The notes under the pieces are model-generated. The model did not search any database. It was not told where the DNA came from and worked only from the letters and a program-made list of their open reading frames with translations. A stretch of 64,000 nt of DNA from Sinorhizobium fredii USDA 257. GTDB taxonomy: Bacteria > Pseudomonadota > Alphaproteobacteria > Rhizobiales > Rhizobiaceae. The stretch spans positions 372,001 through 436,000 of the forward strand of contig NC_018000.1 of NCBI RefSeq assembly GCF_000265205.3. The letters are read 5' to 3'. Shown in pieces: positions 1-8,459 of the stretch. Each line of letters begins with the position of its first letter. Position 1 is the stretch's first letter. The position numbers and the translations under genes are program-made.

Positions 1-495
1 TCCTATTCCGGCCTGCAGGCGGTCCTCAAACTGCTGCTCGCCGAGCGCGTTTCGATCCGCAACCTGCACCTCATTCTCGAAGCCGTGGCGGAATTGGCGC
101 CGCATGTCCGCAAGACCGAACAGATCGTCGAGCATGTGCGCGTGCGCATGTCGCAGCAACTCTGCGGCGACCTTGCCGAAAACGGCGTCCTGCGCGTCCT
201 GAGGCTCGGCAGCAAGTGGGACATGGTCTTCCACCAGGCACTGAAGCGCGACGCCAAGGGCGAGATCGTCGAATTCGACATCGACCCGCGCCACCTCGAA
301 GAATTCAGCGAGCAGGCGACGAAGGTTATTCGTGAACATCTCGATCGTGGCGTCCCCTTCGTGCTGGTAAGTTCGCCCGAATCCCGCTCATATGTACGCA
401 TGATCATCGAACGCCTCTTCGCCACGCTGCCCGTGCTCTCCCATGTCGAGCTCGCCAAGGGCCTGGAAATCAAGATTATCGGCGCGCTCTCATGA
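1..495 (+). CDS. flhA: Flagellar export apparatus protein FlhA, C-terminal part (5' end outside window)
   Basis: The frame is open from base 1 and encodes about 164 residues that read as the end of the cytoplasmic domain of FlhA, including the stretch [15 protein letters not shown] and a following helical region. FlhA is the large membrane component of the flagellar type III export gate; its C-terminal domain forms the nonameric ring that docks substrate-chaperone complexes. Its last four bases overlap the start of fliR (ATGA), which supports a shared operon and translational coupling. The N-terminal membrane part lies before this window. Identification is from the C-terminal motif and from the fliR neighbour. 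Confidence 0.9.
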   Translation, partial: SYSGLQAVLKLLLAERVSIRNLHLILEAVAELAPHVRKTEQIVEHVRVRMSQQLCGDLAENGVLRVLRLGSKWDMVFHQALKRDAKGEIVEFDIDPRHLEEFSEQATKVIREHLDRGVPFVLVSSPESRSYVRMIIERLFATLPVLSHVELAKGLEIKIIGALS

Positions 496-1244
496 TCACC
501 GATCCCGAGGGCACGGTGCTGGCGCTGTTCGCGGCATTCTGCCGGATCGGCGCCTGCATCATGATCATGCCGGGATTTTCGACCGCGCGCGTCCCCATGC
601 AGGTGCGCCTGTTCATCGCCGTCGCCCTCTCCATGGCCATCCTGCCGATCATGTGGGCGGACATCTATCCAGAGGTCGCGGGCAAGGGGCACACCTACAT
701 CTATCTCATTGCGACGGAGACCGTCATCGGCGCCGTCATCGGCCTCGTGGCGCGCTACTACGTGCTCGGTCTGCAATTTGCCGGGACGGCGATCACCATG
801 CTGATCGGCTTCAACTCGCCACCGGCGACCGACGTGCTCGAAGAGACGGCGGAAAACCAGCTCACCAGCATGATCAGCTTCGCCGGCCTGATGCTGCTCT
901 TCATGCTCGACTTCCACCACGTGATCTTCGAGGCCATCGCGCAGTCCTATCGCGCGATGCCGATCGGCATCGGCTTCGATCCGCAGGGCATGCTGATAAC
1001 GCTCTCGAACTCGCTGGGACAGACCTTTCTGATCATGCTGCGCCTCGCGAGCCCCTTCATCATTTACGGTCTGCTCTTCAACGTCGCGATCGGCATGGTG
1101 AACAGGCTTGCTCCGCAGGTTCCGATCTATTTCATCTCCCAGCCCTACCTCATCATGGGCGGCCTGTTCCTGTTCTATCTTGGCGTAGCGGCGATGCTTC
1201 GCCTGTTCGCCGATGGCTTCGCCTCGGTGATGCAGGGCGGCTAG
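492..1244 (+). CDS. fliR: Flagellar biosynthetic protein FliR
   Basis: A 250-residue, strongly hydrophobic protein with about six predicted membrane segments, the usual length for FliR. FliR joins FliP and FliQ in the core of the flagellar type III export channel in the inner membrane. A long N-terminal hydrophobic block carries the FliR-like [13 protein letters not shown] segment, and the paired GFNSPPATD and the C-terminal [15 protein letters not shown] segment also fit the family. The start ATG overlaps the flhA stop by four bases, so translation is probably coupled. The next flagellar gene follows 12 bases downstream. Confidence 0.92.
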   Translation: MITDPEGTVLALFAAFCRIGACIMIMPGFSTARVPMQVRLFIAVALSMAILPIMWADIYPEVAGKGHTYIYLIATETVIGAVIGLVARYYVLGLQFAGTAITMLIGFNSPPATDVLEETAENQLTSMISFAGLMLLFMLDFHHVIFEAIAQSYRAMPIGIGFDPQGMLITLSNSLGQTFLIMLRLASPFIIYGLLFNVAIGMVNRLAPQVPIYFISQPYLIMGGLFLFYLGVAAMLRLFADGFASVMQGG

Positions 1245-1256
1245 GGAACGGATGCG

Positions 1257-1670
1257 ATGAAAGCGCGGTCGGAAAAATTGAAGCGGCTGGTCGACGTGCA
1301 GCGGCATCTCGAACGGATGGCCGAAAGCGAGCTTGCCGAGACGACGCGCCAGCGTGGCGTGCTCGCCGAGACGATCGACGTTGTTGTCGATGCAATGGGC
1401 TCGGCCCATCCCATGCATCGCGTTTTCTCCGGTCACTATGCAGCACAACTCGGGCGATTGGTGCAGAAGGACCAGATGCTGCTCGGCATCCAGCAGGTGC
1501 ATGAGGCGCGCATGCTGAAGGAGCGGGCGAAGGGCGATCGGCTGGAAGAGAGCATGCAGGAGGCGCGCCTGACGGAAGACCGCGAGGCGGACGACAATCA
1601 GGTGCTCGACCTCATCGACCAGCACGTCGCCGGTTACGCGCCAGCTTCCGGTAAGGTTGAGGGGCGATAG
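1257..1670 (+). CDS. Small helical flagellar-operon protein, FliJ-like
   Basis: A 137-residue charged protein with no signal peptide or membrane segment. Residues 1-45 and 75-125 are rich in Lys, Arg, Glu and Leu in a pattern that suggests two long helices forming a coiled coil, the architecture of FliJ-type export chaperones. It sits between fliR and a rod-binding protein gene in the same direction, which supports a role in flagellar export. Sequence similarity to FliJ is not decisive by eye; the function is inferred from size, helix pattern and position. An ATG in another frame five bases earlier is not used. Confidence 0.6.
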   Translation: MKARSEKLKRLVDVQRHLERMAESELAETTRQRGVLAETIDVVVDAMGSAHPMHRVFSGHYAAQLGRLVQKDQMLLGIQQVHEARMLKERAKGDRLEESMQEARLTEDREADDNQVLDLIDQHVAGYAPASGKVEGR

Positions 1671-1769
1671 TGCGTCATCCGGACGGGCGACGAAGCAGTC
1701 CTCCGGTTCGCATTGATTGCGCTGCCTCGCGTGACAAGACGCCTGACAGCCGCCTCGAGAGGATCTGAC

Positions 1770-2321
1770 ATGGCTATTTCCCCGCCCAGCGATCTGGTGC
1801 TGGACGTCGTCCGCGCGGCCGATCCGGCGGAAGTTCAAGAGGCGCAGGCGCGGCTCAAGGCCAATCGCTCGGCCTTTCAAGCCACGAGTCTTGCAGAGAA
1901 CGGTAAAGGCTTTGCCGCTGCCGTTTCGGTGCTGAATTCCTCGGAAGGATCAACAGGCCTCGGCGACATCAGCAACCGCGTCGAGCCGAAGAAGGTGCCG
2001 GAGACCTACCGTAAGTTCGAGGCGATGGTGCTGCAGAATTTCGTCAAGTCGATGCTGCCGAGCGAAAGCGAGAATGTCTTCGGCAAGGGCACGTCCGGCG
2101 AGGTCTGGAAAGGCATGATGGCGGAGCAGATTGCAAACGTCCTGGCGGACGGCGGCGGCATCGGCATCGCCGATCGGATGGCTGGCAGCGAAATGCCCGA
2201 ACGGACCAACGCGCGGCTTGACGACAATACCAGCAATATCGCCGCCGGCATGGTTCAGGAATACGAACGCAAGGCGATCTCCGGATTCCTGTCCACCGAC
2301 GAGAAGAAGAACCAGGCATAG
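1770..2321 (+). CDS. Rod-binding protein, FlgJ N-terminal-domain type
   Basis: A 183-residue protein. Residues about 75-145 match the rod-binding domain of FlgJ: YRKFEAMVLQNFVKSML, then a Gly-rich turn, then MMAEQIANVLADGGGIGIAD. The muramidase domain of enterobacterial FlgJ is absent, as is usual in alphaproteobacteria. It probably caps or scaffolds the assembling flagellar rod in the periplasm. The ATG at 1770 is preferred to the in-frame ATG at 1713 because a GAGAGGA ribosome-binding site precedes it and the extra residues look non-conserved. No obvious signal peptide is present, consistent with export through the flagellar pathway. Confidence 0.8.
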   Translation: MAISPPSDLVLDVVRAADPAEVQEAQARLKANRSAFQATSLAENGKGFAAAVSVLNSSEGSTGLGDISNRVEPKKVPETYRKFEAMVLQNFVKSMLPSESENVFGKGTSGEVWKGMMAEQIANVLADGGGIGIADRMAGSEMPERTNARLDDNTSNIAAGMVQEYERKAISGFLSTDEKKNQA

Positions 2322-2389
2322 ATTTGGTCGGGACGGTTCGCGCGCCTGTTCGCGTCCTTCCCTGAAACGCATAATTTGGGAGTTGATTT

Positions 2390-2758
2390 ATGGAAGCTGT
2401 GGCATCCCACGATCTGCGGATACAGAACGTTCTCGGCCGGTTGGAGATGATCATCGACAACGAGAACAGCCGCATCGGCGTGGACCCGAAATTCGACATC
2501 AAGACGTCGAACGCCCACAAGAGCCGCTGCCTCTACGAGCTGACGATGCTGCATCGAGCCGCCGCACCCGGCGAAATCTCGCCGTCTTTCACGTCGCAGA
2601 CGCGCCACCTCAGGCAGAAGCTAAAGCTCAACGCCCAGAAGGTTGAAGCGCATCTCGAGGCCGTGCGTTCGGTCGTCGATCTTCTGAAGACGGCCGCTCA
2701 GGATGCCGACGCGGACGGCATCTACACCGAAGCGCAATTCCGCTATAGCGATTTCTGA
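2390..2758 (+). CDS. Hypothetical flagellar-cluster protein, possible FlgN-like chaperone
   Basis: A 122-residue soluble protein, mostly helical. Residues 5-25 (IQNVLGRLEMIIDNENSRIG) and the C-terminal half (HLRQKLKLNAQKVEAHLEAV) give the long amphipathic helices expected for a FlgN-type hook-associated-protein chaperone. Its place behind the rod-binding protein gene and its one-base stop/start overlap (TGATG) with the next gene support membership of the flagellar operon. The FlgN assignment is an inference from size and context; I cannot confirm it from sequence alone. Confidence 0.6.
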   Translation: MEAVASHDLRIQNVLGRLEMIIDNENSRIGVDPKFDIKTSNAHKSRCLYELTMLHRAAAPGEISPSFTSQTRHLRQKLKLNAQKVEAHLEAVRSVVDLLKTAAQDADADGIYTEAQFRYSDF

Positions 2759-3324
2759 TGCTGAAGCTCGTTCTCACCGGGGTCTGGGTCTGCGCCGTCA
2801 CGCTTGGATCCGTCTATTTCTCGATGCAATACGCCTCGGCACCAGTCCTTTCGGACGCGGAGGCCGACCGGCGAGCATCGGAGGAATATGTGCCCGGAGA
2901 GATCATTACCATCCCGGTGATCGAGGATGGGGCGGTCCAAGGTTACTTCCTGGCGAAATTGTCCTTTTCGGCGACGCGGGAAGGGATAGCGAAGCTTCAC
3001 GCGCCGCTTCGCCAAGTGGTCACCGACGAGCTCTACGACATGCTCGTCGGCTCAAAGTTCGTCAATCTCGCCGACACCGGGACGTTCGACCTGGCGAGCT
3101 TCAAGGGCGCCGTCAAGGATGGTCTCAACAAAAAGCTCGGGAGCGAAGTGGTTACCGAAGTCCTTGTCGAACAGCTCGAATATCTGGGCAAGGACGACGT
3201 GAAACGCGCGGCGAACGGCGAGAACAGGCCCTATCAGGAGCCGGTGCCGGTAGTCGACAGGAACGGCAAGGTCGCCGGCGACAAGATCCCCGAAGGCGCC
3301 GTGAAGGCGACGAGCGGCCATTAG
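2758..3324 (+). CDS. Hypothetical membrane-anchored protein closing the flagellar operon
   Basis: A 188-residue protein with a single N-terminal hydrophobic segment (about residues 3-25) and the rest probably periplasmic. The soluble part contains a beta-rich stretch (EIITIPVIEDGAVQGYFLAK) and an amphipathic helix near residues 75-125. One anchor followed by a periplasmic domain is the FliL-like layout, and the protein belongs to the flagellar operon by its one-base overlap with the gene before it, but I do not see a firm FliL signature. It is the last gene before a strand switch. Confidence 0.6.
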   Translation: MLKLVLTGVWVCAVTLGSVYFSMQYASAPVLSDAEADRRASEEYVPGEIITIPVIEDGAVQGYFLAKLSFSATREGIAKLHAPLRQVVTDELYDMLVGSKFVNLADTGTFDLASFKGAVKDGLNKKLGSEVVTEVLVEQLEYLGKDDVKRAANGENRPYQEPVPVVDRNGKVAGDKIPEGAVKATSGH

Positions 3325-3350
3325 ACTAGGGCCATTTGGAGGGGATGTTC

Positions 3351-4340
3351 TCAGCTCTCTCCGGCAGATCGGAATTGTTCGCCAGCAAAGCCTATGCTGG
3401 CCGTCAGCCGGCCGATCGCCACATGGAAGTGATAGAGGCTTGCGGTTGCAAGCCCGGTTTTCGCCCATAGCTTGAGGCCAAGCGGCAGTGACGCTGCGAG
3501 CAGCGCCATCGACTTGCCGAGCGTTCGCAGGCGACCCGTAAACGTCGCGTCGCGCTGATGTTCGAGCAGCGTGGAGATTGCGCCTTGTTCGAGGCTGCGG
3601 GCCCGGATCCAGGACGCCGTCGTGTGCTCTGGCGGAACAGTTTCCGCTACCCATGCCTCCGCGGCCCAGGCAAAGGAGAACCCCTTCGCTCTGCATCGAT
3701 TGAAGAAATCCCCGTCGCTGACGCCGACGAAATTGAGGGCGGGGTTCAGAAACGGCCGCGGCATGGCATCGAGCACCGCGCGTGTGATGAGGACGTTGCC
3801 GGCGGAATAAAGCCGCGGCACCGGCCCGGTCGCGTCGTAATGGGGCGAAAAGATGGGATGATGCTTCCATTTCTGGCCATCCGGATCCTCGAAGACAGGA
3901 AGCTGGGGGCCGCCGACTATGTCCGCCCCGTGGCCCTCCTGAACGGCAATAAGGCCATCGAGCCATTCGGGAGCGGCGACCGCATCATCGTAAATCACGG
4001 CTAACGCGCGCAGGTTCGGATAGAGGTCGAGGGCCGTCTCCAAGCCGGCATTGCAGGCATGGCTGTGCCCCCGCCGATGCGCGACGATCACGGTCGAGTC
4101 GGACCGGTGTTCGAGAAAGAATGCTTTCGCCGCTTCCGCTCCCGCCGAGGCGTCGGGGTCGTTTTCAACCACCACCGTGGCGCAAGCAACGTCGGGCCGT
4201 TGCGAGACAATCGTTTTCAACGTCTTGATGAGATGGTCGGGGCGCCGGAATGTCGGAAGCACGACGACGAGTTCAATATCCGCCGGATTCTCCAGTTCGG
4301 TCTGGAAGTGGATCGAAATGTCCTGACCGGTCGGTTGCAT
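3351..4340 (-). CDS. Glycosyltransferase family 2 protein
   Basis: A 329-residue GT-A fold glycosyltransferase. The N-terminal nucleotide-binding strand is VVVLPTFRRPDHL, followed by the acidic metal-binding region AVIYDDAVAAPEWL, where the usual DxD is represented by YDDA. A later GVSDGDFFNRCRAKG segment resembles the family 2 acceptor-side motif with a catalytic Asp. The end is hydrophobic, suggesting membrane association. The sugar and acceptor cannot be inferred. I use the ATG at 4340; a TTG at 4367 would add nine residues. It is convergent with the flagellar operon and stands alone. Confidence 0.8.
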   Translation of the reverse strand: MQPTGQDISIHFQTELENPADIELVVVLPTFRRPDHLIKTLKTIVSQRPDVACATVVVENDPDASAGAEAAKAFFLEHRSDSTVIVAHRRGHSHACNAGLETALDLYPNLRALAVIYDDAVAAPEWLDGLIAVQEGHGADIVGGPQLPVFEDPDGQKWKHHPIFSPHYDATGPVPRLYSAGNVLITRAVLDAMPRPFLNPALNFVGVSDGDFFNRCRAKGFSFAWAAEAWVAETVPPEHTTASWIRARSLEQGAISTLLEHQRDATFTGRLRTLGKSMALLAASLPLGLKLWAKTGLATASLYHFHVAIGRLTASIGFAGEQFRSAGES

Positions 4341-4367
4341 AGACGAAATCCGCGTAGCTGAAGGCAA

Positions 4368-4719
4368 GCAATAAGCAAATCTTCGTAAAGCGATGCTGAT
4401 TCAGAATACGAGTCTACCACGTTCGTGGTCTCGGCGTGACAGTACTCGGCTGGTTCTTGTGGAGAACAAGGCCCGCGCCTTTGGACGTGCATCGCCCGTG
4501 AGGCCCTTCCATGCGATCGAACTCTCAGCCCCCGCCATGTGAGCTTAGGGGTCTCTCAGCGATGCAAGGAAATGCCGCGGTCGCCTGGCCGAATCGCGGC
4601 GCTATCCTGGTGGACACTTGCATTTATCCGTTTGGAACAGCATAGGGCGCATGCAGGCAAATGCGCAAAGTGGCGCCGGCTAGAGTGTGGCGCTTCGAGG
4701 ATAGTTCGGGAGATACGCC
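4368..4719. other. Divergent intergenic region between the glycosyltransferase gene and folD
   Basis: About 350 bases without a supported gene. The short open frames here have no ribosome-binding site or recognisable product. It must hold promoters for the divergent genes on either side, but I see no clear -35/-10 pair or operator. Confidence 0.5.
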
Positions 4720-5619
4720 GTGACGACTGTGATTGATGGCAAGGCCGTTGCCGCTTCGGTCATTGAAACCGTGAAATCGGCCACCAAGACGCTGGAGACG
4801 GAAGCAGGCGTCCGGGCCGGCCTTGCGGTGGTCATCGTCGGCGACGATCCGGCAAGCCATGCCTATGTGTCGGCGAAAAGCCGGATGGCCAAGGAATGCG
4901 GTTTCCTCTCGGTCCAGCACACGCTGCTCAAGGAGACCTCGCAGGAGGAACTGGCGGCGCTGGTGGCGGAGCTCAATGCCGATCCGTCCATCCACGGCAT
5001 TCTCGTCCAATTGCCCTTGCCGAAACATCTTCAATCGGAGCCGATCATCCAATCGATCCTGCCGGAGAAGGATGTCGACGGCCTGCATGTCGTCAATGCC
5101 GGCAAGGTCGCGACCGGCGATCTCGACGGCGGGCTCGTCTCCTGTACCCCTGCCGGCGCCATGGTCTTCGTGCGCCGCACCCATGGCGACGACCTTTCAG
5201 GGCTCAACGCCGTGGTCATCGGCCGCTCCAATCTCTTCGGCAAGCCGATGTCGGCGCTGCTGCTCGCTGCCAATGCGACGGTCACGACGGCACATTCGCG
5301 CACCAAGGATCTTCCGACCGTGTGCCGTAACGCCGATATCCTGGTGGCGGCGGTCGGCCGCCCGGAAATGGTCAGGGCGGACTGGGTGAAGCCCGGTGCG
5401 CTGGTCATCGATGTCGGCATCAACCGCGTTCCCGCGCCGGAGCGCGGCGAGGGCAAGACGAGACTGGTCGGCGACGTCGCCTTCGAAGAATGCGCGAAGG
5501 TCGCAAGCGTCATCACACCGGTGCCGGGCGGCGTCGGGCCGATGACGATCGCCATGCTGATGGCCAACACGATCATCGCTGCCTACCGCAAGGCCGGCCG
5601 CAAGCCGCCGAAGTTCTGA
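4720..5619 (+). CDS. folD: Bifunctional methylenetetrahydrofolate dehydrogenase/cyclohydrolase
   Basis: A 299-residue cytoplasmic enzyme that interconverts 5,10-methylene-, methenyl- and 10-formyl-tetrahydrofolate using NADP. Family motifs are clear: the [13 protein letters not shown] segment with the Tyr-x3-Lys catalytic pair, [19 protein letters not shown], the Rossmann segment [19 protein letters not shown] and the C-terminal [15 protein letters not shown] signature. The start is GTG at 4720. It is convergent with aglR, with only four bases between the stops, and shows no functional link to the agl locus. Confidence 0.96.
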   Translation: MTTVIDGKAVAASVIETVKSATKTLETEAGVRAGLAVVIVGDDPASHAYVSAKSRMAKECGFLSVQHTLLKETSQEELAALVAELNADPSIHGILVQLPLPKHLQSEPIIQSILPEKDVDGLHVVNAGKVATGDLDGGLVSCTPAGAMVFVRRTHGDDLSGLNAVVIGRSNLFGKPMSALLLAANATVTTAHSRTKDLPTVCRNADILVAAVGRPEMVRADWVKPGALVIDVGINRVPAPERGEGKTRLVGDVAFEECAKVASVITPVPGGVGPMTIAMLMANTIIAAYRKAGRKPPKF

Positions 5620-5623
5620 CGTC

Positions 5624-6655
5624 CTACCGCCCGGGCGCGGGCCCGGTCGAAGCGCGCACGATCAGTTCGGCGCGCCAGAGCTCCTGTTGCGGATAGTCGC
5701 CGCGGCCGATGATTCCGCTGATCAGCCGCGTCGCGATGCGCGCGCCGGCTGCCCGAAGCGAGGAGCGCGTGGTCGTCAGCGGCACGCTGAAATTCTCCGG
5801 CTTCAGCATCGGCAGGACGTCGTCATGGGCGATGATCGAGATGTCGCTGCCGATGACGAGCCCCGCCCGGTTTATCGCCCGGACGGCGCCGAGCGCCAGC
5901 ACCGTACTGGAGCAAAGAACCGCGGTCGGCGGGTCCGGCCGTTCAAGAAAGGACTGCATGCTTCGATAGCCGTATTCGTCGGCCATCACCGAATGATGGA
6001 CTAGCTCTTCGTCGAGGCCAAGACCCCACTCCTGGAGCGCCCGCGTCACCCCCTTTTTTCGACGGATGGAGAAGGCGAGATATTCCGGCCCGTTGATCAG
6101 CGCGATCCGGTGATGGCCGAGTTGCAGAAGAAGCCTGGTGGCGTCGTAGAACGCCTGCGTGTTGTCGATGTCGAGGAACGGATAGTCGCGCGAGCCCCCG
6201 ATCGACCGGCCGTGGACCACGAAGGGGATCGAGAGCGCCTTCAGCATCGCAATGCGCGGGTCGTTGGCGCGCATATAGGCCAGGAAAACCGCATCGACAT
6301 TGCCGCTTGCCGCCAGCCGCCGAAACGTCGCCTCCTCGTCATCCGGCGCGCTGGGGTTGAGCACGAAGTGGAAATCGTGCTTCAGCGCCTCCTCGGCGAG
6401 CCCCGCGAGAAATTCGCCGAAATGGATGTCGGAGTCGATGCCGGGCGCGATCGGCATCACGAGCCCGATGGAATAGGCCTTTCCCGTAGCAAGCCGCTGG
6501 GCGGCACGATTGGGCCGGTAGCCGGTCTCGCGCACCGCCTGCAGCACCCTCTGGCGCGTATCCGCATTGACTTCCGGATAGCCGTTGAGGGCCCGACTGA
6601 CCGTCGTCTGCGACAGGCCGAGGATCTCCGCCAACTGCTTGAGATTGACCGCCAT
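5624..6655 (-). CDS. aglR: LacI-family repressor of the alpha-glucoside operon
   Basis: A 343-residue LacI/GalR regulator. Residues 4-50 form the helix-turn-helix and hinge (LAEILGLSQTTVSRALNGYP, then GYRPNRAAQRLATG); the rest is a periplasmic-binding-protein-like sugar sensor (GLVMPIAPGIDSDI, HDDVLPMLKP). It lies divergent to aglEFGAK, matching aglR of Sinorhizobium. An upstream in-frame extension of 74 residues is open, but the ATG at 6655 has GGGAGGA at the right distance and places the DNA-binding domain at the N terminus. A perfect 14-bp LacI-type palindrome sits immediately before this start, suggesting autoregulation. Confidence 0.92.
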   Translation of the reverse strand: MAVNLKQLAEILGLSQTTVSRALNGYPEVNADTRQRVLQAVRETGYRPNRAAQRLATGKAYSIGLVMPIAPGIDSDIHFGEFLAGLAEEALKHDFHFVLNPSAPDDEEATFRRLAASGNVDAVFLAYMRANDPRIAMLKALSIPFVVHGRSIGGSRDYPFLDIDNTQAFYDATRLLLQLGHHRIALINGPEYLAFSIRRKKGVTRALQEWGLGLDEELVHHSVMADEYGYRSMQSFLERPDPPTAVLCSSTVLALGAVRAINRAGLVIGSDISIIAHDDVLPMLKPENFSVPLTTTRSSLRAAGARIATRLISGIIGRGDYPQQELWRAELIVRASTGPAPGR

Positions 6656-6668
6656 CGTCGCATTCCTC

Positions 6669-6682
6669 CCAAAGCGCTTTGG
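6669..6682. promoter_or_regulatory. Putative AglR operator O1 (CCAAAGCGCTTTGG)
   Basis: A perfect 14-bp palindrome with the central CG step typical of LacI-family operators, 14 bases upstream of the aglR start and touching its ribosome-binding region. The 12-bp core CAAAGCGCTTTG is shared exactly with a second palindrome in the same spacer. Binding here would repress aglR itself. Confidence 0.8.
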
Positions 6683-6873
6683 ATATCTCCTGGATTGTTG
6701 ACAGATCAGCCAGCGCCCACCTACGTCCTCTATCATCCGATCCGTGCAGGAAAAAGCAGAAAACGGCGCCTTCGCGACGCAATACGTTACCGCAAAGCAA
6801 TATTTTCGCGTTAAGCGAGCGGCCAGAGGAAAGCCCTTGACTCTTTCTCGGCGGCATTGGAGTGTTGGCAAAC

Positions 6874-6887
6874 TCAAAGCGCTTTGA
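6874..6887. promoter_or_regulatory. Putative AglR operator O2 (TCAAAGCGCTTTGA)
   Basis: A perfect 14-bp palindrome about 65 bases upstream of aglE, sharing the core CAAAGCGCTTTG with the site next to aglR. The two centres are 205 bp apart, so a repressor bridging both sites is possible. Position suits control of the aglE promoter. Confidence 0.82.
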
Positions 6888-6951
6888 ATGTTGCGCCTTG
6901 ACGATCACCCGTGGCGTGACGCCCGGGTTTCTTTTTGGGGAGGACCAGAAC

Positions 6952-8310
6952 GTGAAGAGATCATTGCTGATTGGCGTCGCTGCGCTCGCTCTGCTTGCAG
7001 GGACCGCCGGCGCCGCCGACCTGAAGTTCAAGCCGGGCGAGGATTCGAAGTTCAATTGGGGAAGCTTCGAGGAGTTCAAGAAGGGGCATGACCTGAAGGG
7101 CCAGACACTGACGATCTTCGGTCCCTGGCGCGGCGAGGACGAGGCTCTGTTCAAGAGCGTTTTTGCCTATTTCGTGGAGGCGACGGGGGTTGAGGTCAAG
7201 TATTCCTCCTCAGAGAACTATGAACAGCAGATCGTCATCGACACGCAGGCCGGCAGCCCGCCCGATGTCGCAATCCTTCCGCAACCGGGTCTCATTGCCG
7301 ACCTCGCCGCGAAGGGCCTCCTGACGCCCCTCGGCGACGAAACCAAGCAATGGCTGCTCGACAATTATGCCGCCGGTCAGTCCTGGGTGGATCTCTCCAC
7401 CTATAACGGCAAGGACGGCACCGCGGCGCTCTACGCCTTCCCCTACAAGATCGACGTCAAGTCGCTCGTCTGGTACGTGCCGGAAAACTTCGAAGACGCC
7501 GGCTACGAAGTGCCGAAGACCATGGAAGAGCTGAAGGCTCTGACCGAGAAGATTGCCGCCGACGGCGAGAAGCCCTGGTGCATCGGTCTCGGCTCGGGCG
7601 GCGCGACCGGCTGGCCGGCGACCGACTGGGTCGAAGACCTGATGCTGCGCACGCAGTCACCCGAGGTCTATGACAAGTGGACCAAGAACGAAATTCCCTT
7701 CACGGACCCCGCGGTGATCGGCGCGCTCGATGAGTTCGGCTGGTTCGCGCGAAACGACAAGTTCGTCGACGGCGGCGCGGCAGCGGTCGCCTCCACCGAT
7801 TTCCGCGACAGCCCGAAGGGTCTCTTCGCCTCGCCGCCGAAATGTTATCTGCACCACCAGGCTTCGTTCATCCCGTCCTTCTTCCCCGAAGGCACGGTGG
7901 TCGGCGAGGATGCCGACTTCTTCTACATGCCGCCCTATGAAAGCAAGAAGGAGCTTGGCAATCCGGTGCTCGGCGCAGGCACGCTTGCGATGATCACCAA
8001 GGATACGCCGGCTGCGCGTGCCTTCATCGACTTCCTGAAGACGCCGATCGCGCACGAGGTCTGGATGGCGCAGACGAGCTTCCTGACGCCCTATAAGAGC
8101 GTCAATGTCGACGTCTACGGCAACCCGCCGCTCAAGAAGCAAGGCGAGATCCTGCTCAATGCCACGACCTTCCGCTTCGACGGTTCGGACCTGATGCCCG
8201 GCAAGATCGGCGCCGGCGCCCTCTGGACCGGCATGGTCGATTTCGTCGGCGGCAAGTCCTCGGCCGATGTTGCGGCCGGCGTTCAGAAGGCCTGGGACGC
8301 CATCAAGTAA
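6952..8310 (+). CDS. aglE: Alpha-glucoside ABC transporter, substrate-binding protein
   Basis: A 452-residue exported sugar-binding protein. Residues 1-22 are a Sec signal peptide ending GTAGAADL. The mature part has the family 1 extracellular binding-protein pattern (LTIFGPWRGEDEALFKSV, AGSPPDVAILPQPGL). In Sinorhizobium, AglE is known to bind alpha-glucosides such as sucrose, maltose and trehalose for the AglFG permease. The GTG start at 6952 is chosen because GGGGAGGA lies eight bases before it and the signal peptide follows directly; an ATG 90 bases earlier would overlap the operator. First gene of aglEFGAK. Confidence 0.94.
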   Translation: MKRSLLIGVAALALLAGTAGAADLKFKPGEDSKFNWGSFEEFKKGHDLKGQTLTIFGPWRGEDEALFKSVFAYFVEATGVEVKYSSSENYEQQIVIDTQAGSPPDVAILPQPGLIADLAAKGLLTPLGDETKQWLLDNYAAGQSWVDLSTYNGKDGTAALYAFPYKIDVKSLVWYVPENFEDAGYEVPKTMEELKALTEKIAADGEKPWCIGLGSGGATGWPATDWVEDLMLRTQSPEVYDKWTKNEIPFTDPAVIGALDEFGWFARNDKFVDGGAAAVASTDFRDSPKGLFASPPKCYLHHQASFIPSFFPEGTVVGEDADFFYMPPYESKKELGNPVLGAGTLAMITKDTPAARAFIDFLKTPIAHEVWMAQTSFLTPYKSVNVDVYGNPPLKKQGEILLNATTFRFDGSDLMPGKIGAGALWTGMVDFVGGKSSADVAAGVQKAWDAIK

Positions 8311-8317
8311 AGTCTGG

Positions 8318-8379
8318 GGCGGCGGACGGCATGCCTCGTCCGCCGCCTTCCCTTTCGGACCGGCCCGCGTCGGCGGGCC
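8318..8379 (+). repeat. Two tandem hairpins between aglE and aglF
   Basis: A perfect 11-bp stem (8318-8328 with 8337-8347, eight-base loop) is followed by a 7-bp GC stem (8362-8368 with 8373-8379, GTCG loop). There is no T-tract, so these are more likely mRNA-stabilising or attenuating structures than a full terminator, as often seen after binding-protein genes that need higher expression than the permease genes. Confidence 0.7.
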
Positions 8380-8459
8380 TCCCAACAATAAGCGGAAGCC
8401 GCGTCGTGCAATGCGCCTGGAGCGTCCGTTCCGAAGGCGTTTGAGGGGAGGGATGTGCC

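Noticed and set aside
3..1880. A 625-codon open frame on the minus strand across the flagellar genes
   Set aside because: It is antisense to fliR and neighbours, has an Arg/His-rich unnatural composition and no family resemblance; GC-rich third positions keep opposite frames open. The same applies to other long antisense frames such as 23959-26505 and 8283-9890.
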